Source: Methanobrevibacter ruminantium
Lineage (GTDB): Archaea > Methanobacteriota > Methanobacteria > Methanobacteriales > Methanobacteriaceae
Assembly: GCF_016294135.1 (NCBI RefSeq)
Contig: NZ_JAEDCO010000021.1
Location: 1 to 29,866 of the forward strand
Length of the DNA: 29,866 nucleotides
Reading direction: 5' to 3'
The translations under genes were made by a program, and so were the position numbers. Shown here in pieces: positions 25,152-29,866 of this stretch. The notes under the pieces are model-generated. The model made no database searches, was not told the origin of the DNA, and saw only the letters and a program-made list of their open reading frames with translations. Every line of letters starts with the position of its first letter. The stretch's first letter is position 1.

Positions 25152-25643
25152 ATGGAATCAAGTAAGATTTTAGCCATTATTTCAATCATTATTGGTTTGA
25201 TATTTATTATATTCCCAATATTCAGCGCTAATTTAATCTCTATCCTTATTGGTGCAGCAGTATTGATATTTGGTATAGGATTAGCTTACACTGGAATCAT
25301 TTCAAAAGATATTTCACCAGCTATTTCAACTGTTTCAGCAATATTTGGAGTTGTAATGATTATTTTAGGATTGGCATTCATCTTTGGAACCAATGCAATT
25401 TCATTCCTAGTTGGATTACAGTTCTATGTTGTTGGCTTCATGCTAATCATAGCTTCCGTAATCGGATTGCTTGGAGGAGCTGAAATCAACAAATCTGGCT
25501 CCATAGTTGGTTTAGTATTAGGAATTGTTATTTTGTTCATTGCTTTATTTGCAGCTAACAACCCAATATTAATCACCATCATATTAGGTATTGCATTAAT
25601 AGCACATGGAATCGTTGGATATTTCCATGCAGATGAATACTAA
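25152..25643 (+). CDS. DUF308 (HdeD-like) membrane protein
   Basis: This small membrane protein (163 aa) consists of six hydrophobic helices in three hairpin-like pairs separated by short loops, as in the DUF308/HdeD family. It starts MESSKILAIISIIIGLIFII, and glycine-rich helices such as ISILIGAAVLIFGIGLAY follow. The frame can be extended to a GTG at 25143, but AGGTGAG (25141-25147) lies just before the ATG at 25152, so the ATG is the start. HdeD is linked to acid stress in E. coli; the role of archaeal members is unknown. A TATA box and a terminator hairpin flank the gene, which is therefore monocistronic. Confidence 0.85.
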   Translation: MESSKILAIISIIIGLIFIIFPIFSANLISILIGAAVLIFGIGLAYTGIISKDISPAISTVSAIFGVVMIILGLAFIFGTNAISFLVGLQFYVVGFMLIIASVIGLLGGAEINKSGSIVGLVLGIVILFIALFAANNPILITIILGIALIAHGIVGYFHADEY

Positions 25644-25667
25644 AAATGTATTCATCATTTTTTTCTT
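25632..25667 (+). terminator. Terminator of the DUF308 gene
   Basis: GATGAATAC (25632-25640) pairs perfectly with GTATTCATC (25648-25656) around a 7-base loop, followed by a T-rich run. The first arm lies within the last codons of the gene. Confidence 0.7.
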
Positions 25668-25851
25668 TTTTAAAATTTTGACTTTTTGCTATCTTAACTC
25701 TTTTTTTAAATTTTATCTATGCAAAAAAGTTATAACAAAACCAATAGTTTGAATGTATGCAAACAATAGCGGCTAAAATTAAAGTAAAAAGAGATTTGTA
25801 AAAATTAAAAAAATAGATAAAATAATAAAAAAAGAGAAAAAAGAATAAAAA

Positions 25852-27129
25852 TTATTCTTTTGCTTCAATAACTGTTTTTCCACCCATATAAGGTACCAAG
25901 ACCTCAGGGACTTTAATGCTACCGTCAGCTTGTTGGTAGTTTTCTAAAATACAACAAATGGTTCTTTCAGTTGCAATAGCTGTACTGTTTAAGGTATGCA
26001 ATATTTGTGCATCTCCGGAACCTGCTCTACCGTATCTTGTTTTGGTTTTTCTTGCTTGATAATCCTTACAGTTGGTACAACTTACCAATTCCCTGAATGC
26101 ACCGGAACCTGGGAACCAAGCTTCAAGGTCGTATTTGATTGCTGCATTGTCATTTAATGCAGATGATACAATAGCTATGATTTGATATGGAAGACCTAAT
26201 TTCTGATAGATTCTTTCAGTGACTTCCATCAAATGATCATGCTGCTTTCTTGAATCCTCAGGTGTGGAGTAAATGAACTGTTCAATCTTTTCGAATTGGT
26301 GAACTCTAAAGATTCCCAAAGTGTCCTTTCCATGAGAACCTGCCTCTTTTCTAAAACAAGTTGAAAGTGCGCAGTATCTAAGTGGCAAGTCTTCTGGATT
26401 GATGATTTCATTTCTGTGAAGAGCTGCTAAAGTCTGTTCAGCAGTTGCAATCAAGTACATGTCTTCATTTTCAACCTTGTATAAGGTTTCCTCAAACTCA
26501 CCGAGTTCAGAAGTTTCAGCTGCAACTTCACCTTTTACAAAGAAAGGAGTTTGCATAGGAATGTATCCTTCAGCTTCAAGTTCTGAAAGTGCAAATTGAA
26601 TCAATGCCAAGTTCAAGTGTAAGATGTCTCTTTTCAAGTAGTAGAATCTTGCACCTGAAACGCTTGCTGCAGTTTCAAGGTCTGCTCCATCAATCTTATT
26701 AATCAAGTCTACATGATTCAACAATTCAAAGTCATGCTCTGGAATTTCACCATAGGTTCTTACAACCACATTGTCATCTTCAGTATCGGAAACAGGAACA
26801 TCCTCATCAATAATGTTTCCCACTTTATATCTATAATCATCTCTTAATTGAAGGTATTCTGCATTTTTAGCGCTTAAATCCTTGATCTCTTGAGCGACTT
26901 CCTTACTTTTAGCAATGACTTCCTCAATGTTACCTTCTTGCTTTGCTTTCTTGAATGATTTGGATAATTTGTTTTTTTCTGCTCTTAAAGAGTTTAATCT
27001 TCTTTCACCTTCTCTCCATAAGGTGTCATATTCAATAACTTTCTCTGCATTTTCTGTGCTTCTGAATCTTTTCTTCTCAGAGTCAAATATCAATTCAGGA
27101 TTTTCTCTGAATAATTTTATGTCCAACAA
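25852..27129 (-). CDS. serS: Seryl-tRNA synthetase, canonical type
   Basis: SerRS (425 aa) charges tRNA-Ser with serine. It has the N-terminal coiled-coil arm that grips the long variable arm of tRNA-Ser (about 30-105), and the class II catalytic core with motif 2 CFRKEAGSHGKDTLGIFRVHQF (about 258-279) and motif 3 NSTAIATERTICCILENYQ near residue 390. FRELVSCTNCKDYQARK and the arm show it is the canonical form, not the zinc-dependent rare type found in several methanogens. The start is TTG (27127-27129), with GGAG upstream and the normal N-terminus MLDIKLFRENPELI. A TATA-like box lies near 27220-27232 on the minus strand. Confidence 0.97.
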   Translation of the reverse strand: MLDIKLFRENPELIFDSEKKRFRSTENAEKVIEYDTLWREGERRLNSLRAEKNKLSKSFKKAKQEGNIEEVIAKSKEVAQEIKDLSAKNAEYLQLRDDYRYKVGNIIDEDVPVSDTEDDNVVVRTYGEIPEHDFELLNHVDLINKIDGADLETAASVSGARFYYLKRDILHLNLALIQFALSELEAEGYIPMQTPFFVKGEVAAETSELGEFEETLYKVENEDMYLIATAEQTLAALHRNEIINPEDLPLRYCALSTCFRKEAGSHGKDTLGIFRVHQFEKIEQFIYSTPEDSRKQHDHLMEVTERIYQKLGLPYQIIAIVSSALNDNAAIKYDLEAWFPGSGAFRELVSCTNCKDYQARKTKTRYGRAGSGDAQILHTLNSTAIATERTICCILENYQQADGSIKVPEVLVPYMGGKTVIEAKE

Positions 27130-27219
27130 TTTTTATTCTCCTTTAAAATGAATAATGAATTAAGTAATTATGATTTCAGTAATCTATAAAAAAACCTACA
27201 AAATTTTTATTATTAAATA

Positions 27220-27232
27220 ATATATTTTTCTT
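27220..27232 (-). promoter_or_regulatory. serS: Candidate TATA box of serS
   Basis: AAAAATATATTAT on the minus strand has a purine-rich start like a BRE element and lies about 90 bases before the TTG of serS. AT-rich surroundings make chance possible. Confidence 0.4.
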
Positions 27233-27331
27233 ATTTAATAATTATTTGGATTAAAAGAAGTATATTTTAAGAATATTCCGGAAATAATTGGCTGATTTTT
27301 AACAACTATCTTTTCTTTTTTGAAGATTGCT

Positions 27332-28181
27332 TTATCTTTTCATGATAGAAATAATTGATATGATTGGATTTTCATTTGGGCTTTTTATAAAGGGTTCTTC
27401 ATCAATTATATACATAAAATCATTTTCCTTTTCATAAGCACTTATCTCTTCATCCAATTCTTTCCAATAAGACATGTCCTTATAAGTATAAATTTCTTTA
27501 TAGAGAGGTAGCAATTCAGGATATTTTAAATCAATATAGTCAAAAATAGTCTTTTTATATCCTCCCCTTAAATTAAGATTTTCAAGCCAAATATAATCAC
27601 AAAAATCACTGATTTCTTCAATAATTTCAATAGGGTCTGTTATTTCAGGAAAAATAGGAGAAATGAAACAAGTTGTTCTTATGCCCTCTTTGTGAAACCT
27701 CTTCATTGATTTAATCTTATCCTTAATTGATGGTGCATCATCCATGTCCTCTTTAAAATCTTCATCAAGGGTATTGATGGACCAGGAAACCAAAGGATCA
27801 TTGAATGTTTTTATCAAATCCAAATCTCTGCACACCAAGTCTGATTTTGTAGTTATGATAAGATTTATGTCTGTTCCTTTTAGTTCCTCCAACAATTGGC
27901 GAGTTCTGCAGAATTCCTCTTCACATTGATTGTACCCATCAGTTACTGAACCTATAATTACAGTTTCCCCATCATATTTTGAGGATTTTTTATAGGTTTC
28001 CAATACTTTACATCAATGAAAGTCCCCAATTTCCCTTTATGACCAGTGAACATTTTCATAAAATCAGCACAACAATACTTGCAGGCATGTGGACAGCCAA
28101 CATATGGATTTGCAGTATACCCTGCAATGGGAAGATTTGATTTGGAAATATTGATTTAACTTCCTTTTCCTGAACAATCAT
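27332..28181 (-). pseudogene. Frameshifted radical SAM protein (spore photoproduct lyase-like)
   Basis: The ATG at 28181 with a GGTG site starts MIVQEKEVKSI. After a lost base near 28145 the frame gives SNLPIAGYTANPYVGC and CPHACKYC, the CX3CX2C radical SAM motif, then FMKMFTGHKGKLGTFIDVKY. A second lost base in an A run near 27977 moves the frame to KYDGETVIIGSVTDGYNQCE, which continues to 27332 with LIITTKSDLV and WSINTLDED. The order of motifs resembles the SPL/Rv2578c-type radical SAM group. About 284 aa would result if intact. The surviving long frame lacks the cluster motif, so it cannot be an active radical SAM enzyme by itself. Confidence 0.82.
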
Positions 28182-28204
28182 TTTTACACCATTATTAAAA
28201 AAAA

Positions 28205-28843
28205 TCATTTAGACATTTCTTCAATTAATGTCGCATATCTTGATTCCGCTTTCAATATCTGATCTTTTGAAATATTATTATGGCTTAATATCTTAATTAC
28301 TTTAAACTCATTAGATTTTAGGTTTTCTCTCTTTAGAACTTCTTCCTCTAAATAATCAGGATAAACCAAACAATCAAAATCCATTCCTAAGTCATTTGCA
28401 TTATCATCATTTCCATTTTTATCATATGTGAAATCAATCACATCTGCTCCAATGTCTAAAACTATGTCCTTTAGGAATTCAGAATAGACTTTCACTTTTT
28501 TATCTTTGTTGGATTTTCTTATTTCATTAAACTCATTTTCATCCAAAAGGGCATATTCAACATCATCTTTATAATCATTAAAAATTGATTCTATCCATTC
28601 ATCGCCAATAGCCTTTTCAATCAGATTTCTTTCAAAAAGAACTTTAGACACTGTTTTAATGCTTTCCTTAATCTGGCCAAATGTATTTATCTTTATGGCC
28701 AATGAATCCATTTCCACCTTGCTTTCAGAAAGCAAAATGGCAAAATCCCCTTCTTCTTCATCAGGAAATTTATTTACTTTGAATTCCTTAAGTCCTGCCC
28801 ATTCCACAATTTGCCTACACATGGGAGTCGTAACAACTATCAT
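28205..28843 (-). CDS. Hypothetical protein divergent to comB
   Basis: I do not recognise this protein (212 aa from the chosen start). It begins MIVVTTPMCRQIVEWAGL, a strand-loop-helix start with Cys9, continues with FAILLSESKVEMDSLAIKIN and TFGQIKESIKTV, and then becomes acidic and lysine-rich with no membrane segment. The frame reaches a TTG at 28867, but GGGGAAT lies before the ATG at 28843, so the latter is preferred. It is divergent from comB with 138 bases between. Its ordered N-terminal part suggests a conserved, perhaps methanogen-specific, family. A link with coenzyme M synthesis is only suggested by position. Confidence 0.75.
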   Translation of the reverse strand: MIVVTTPMCRQIVEWAGLKEFKVNKFPDEEEGDFAILLSESKVEMDSLAIKINTFGQIKESIKTVSKVLFERNLIEKAIGDEWIESIFNDYKDDVEYALLDENEFNEIRKSNKDKKVKVYSEFLKDIVLDIGADVIDFTYDKNGNDDNANDLGMDFDCLVYPDYLEEEVLKRENLKSNEFKVIKILSHNNISKDQILKAESRYATLIEEMSK

Positions 28844-28981
28844 AATATTCCCCAAAAAATAATTCAAAATTTTTCTTAAAATAATATTACTTATTAAGTA
28901 TTATATATTACTAAATATAAAAGTTATACATAGAAGAAAATCATATTTGCTATATTTTAGAGTACATAGGAGGCTAAAAAA
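28844..28981. promoter_or_regulatory. Divergent promoter region before comB
   Basis: TTATATATTA (28901-28910) is a near-symmetrical TATA-like element that could serve either direction, and AAATATAAAAGTT follows for the plus strand. The ribosome binding site AGGAGG of comB is at about 28968-28973. Confidence 0.45.
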
Positions 28982-29719
28982 GTGAAAGTAAGTTTAAGTT
29001 TTGAAAAAGGTTCCTCAAAAGATCTTTCCATAATGGTTGATGCATTAAGGGCAAGCACTACAATTACAGTTGCTCTCGATAAATTCAAGGAAATTTATCC
29101 AGTATATACACCAGAAGAAGCAATAAAAATAGCTAAAAGGAAGGATGCTGTGTTGGCAGGGGAGAGAACCGGCAGAACAATTGAAGGTTTTGAACTTGGA
29201 AACTCCCCGGGTGAAATGAAGGAATACTCTGGTGAAAAGGACACTTTAGTACTTACAACAACCAATGGTGTAAGAGCTTTGGACAATATGGAATCTGAAA
29301 TCATTTTAATTGGATCATTCATTAATGCAAAAGCTTGTGCAAAAGCAGCATGCAAACTTGCAAGAGAACATATTGAAATTGTTATGGGAGGATTCAAAAG
29401 AACCTTTGCAATAGAGGACTTTTTAGCAGCTGGTGAAATATTATTCTGGATTCAAAAGGAATTGGATGAACAGGATAAACTAAATATCGATGACATAGAT
29501 TACTTTAAAGAGGAAACCGGAATAACAGAATTTGCTATTTCAGCAATTATGGCAAGCAGAGATAAGGAAAAAGTTGAAAAAGTTTCCATCAAATCAAAAT
29601 CCGGACGTCGTCTTGCATATCTTGGATATGAAGATGATGTTAGGCTATGCGTTAAAGAAAATATCCACGAGAATGTTGGAATCTATAGGGATGGAAAGAT
29701 TACATTATACCATGAATAG
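28982..29719 (+). CDS. comB: 2-phosphosulfolactate phosphatase (coenzyme M biosynthesis)
   Basis: ComB (245 aa) removes phosphate from (R)-2-phospho-3-sulfolactate, the second step of coenzyme M biosynthesis from phosphoenolpyruvate, and needs Mg2+. Conserved stretches are VDALRASTTITVAL (about 19-32), LAGERTGRTIEGFELGNSPGE (about 58-78), LTTTNGVRALDNM (about 90-102) and MGGFKRTFAIEDFLAAGEI near 135. The start is GTG, with AGGAGG 9 bases before it. It supplies the coenzyme that Mtr methylates and MCR consumes. No comA, comC or comD lies in the window. The identification is secure. Confidence 0.95.
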   Translation: MKVSLSFEKGSSKDLSIMVDALRASTTITVALDKFKEIYPVYTPEEAIKIAKRKDAVLAGERTGRTIEGFELGNSPGEMKEYSGEKDTLVLTTTNGVRALDNMESEIILIGSFINAKACAKAACKLAREHIEIVMGGFKRTFAIEDFLAAGEILFWIQKELDEQDKLNIDDIDYFKEETGITEFAISAIMASRDKEKVEKVSIKSKSGRRLAYLGYEDDVRLCVKENIHENVGIYRDGKITLYHE

Positions 29720-29736
29720 ATTTCAATCGGACTTTC

Positions 29737-29751
29737 AAAAAGTTTATAAAT
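29737..29751 (+). promoter_or_regulatory. TATA-like box after comB
   Basis: AAAAGTTTATAAATG has a purine-rich BRE-like part and a TATA-like core on the plus strand. It could be the promoter of a gene beyond the window end. No gene is visible to support it. Confidence 0.3.
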
Positions 29752-29810
29752 GTAATTGATATAATTAATATAAGAATTAAATATTAATAGTTAAATAAAA
29801 TTCTAATTAT

Positions 29811-29866
29811 ATTTTAAATAAAGTTTTAATAGATTTTAAATAAAGTTTTAATAGATTTTAAATAAA
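29811..29866. repeat. 22-base tandem repeat at the window end
   Basis: The unit ATTTTAAATAAAGTTTTAATAG occurs at 29811-29832 and 29833-29854 exactly and begins a third time at 29855 before the window stops, so the true number of copies is unknown. It directly adjoins itself, so it is not a CRISPR array. Confidence 0.8.

Overview
The window is a piece of a methanogenic archaeon of the order Methanobacteriales, most likely a Methanobrevibacter species. The evidence is a complete methyl-coenzyme M reductase operon (mcrBDCGA) followed by a complete eight-subunit Na+-translocating methyltransferase operon (mtrEDCBAFGH), the marker genes mmp10 and mmp7, comB for coenzyme M synthesis, very AT-rich spacers, and strong AGGTG/GGAGG ribosome binding sites. 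The genus is inferred; no rRNA gene lies in the window.

Layout. Positions 1-4970 (minus strand) hold mtrH,G,F,A,B,C,D,E, transcribed E to H and ending in a strong nested hairpin at 2-64. Positions 4971-5746 are a long spacer with a 20-bp perfect palindrome, direct repeats, a hairpin and the 3' hairpin of mcrA. Positions 5747-10683 (minus) hold mcrA,G,C,D,B; mcrB starts with TTG. An AT-rich spacer with three AGTAATACT palindromes precedes mcr. Positions 11233-13678 (minus) hold mmp10, the methylase for an arginine of McrA, and mmp7, a part of the MCR activation machinery. Synthesis, modification and activation of MCR and its methyl supply are thus encoded side by side.

From 13989 onward the character changes. 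A HerA/YjgR-type ATPase and a small unknown protein are followed by accessory, mostly redox-related genes: ferredoxin-nitroreductase, ATP-grasp protein, glutathione peroxidase, flavodoxin, LtrA-like membrane protein, aldo/keto reductase, ArsC/Spx-like protein, MalY-type aminotransferase, a second nitroreductase and a DUF308 membrane protein. The end holds a canonical seryl-tRNA synthetase, a radical SAM protein, an unknown protein, and comB divergent to it.

The most notable property of the right half is gene decay. Five genes are broken by about ten lesions: a DUF4013-like membrane protein (three frameshifts), the ferredoxin-nitroreductase (in-frame TAG), ltrA (in-frame TAA plus frameshift), the aldo/keto reductase (two frameshifts) and the radical SAM protein (two frameshifts). 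All core genes read through cleanly. This looks like selective loss of accessory functions, although homopolymer sequencing errors could explain some indels. I did not find a clear new defence system, CRISPR array, IS element, rRNA or tRNA gene. The least understood items are the palindromic elements around mcr/mtr and the unknown gene beside comB.
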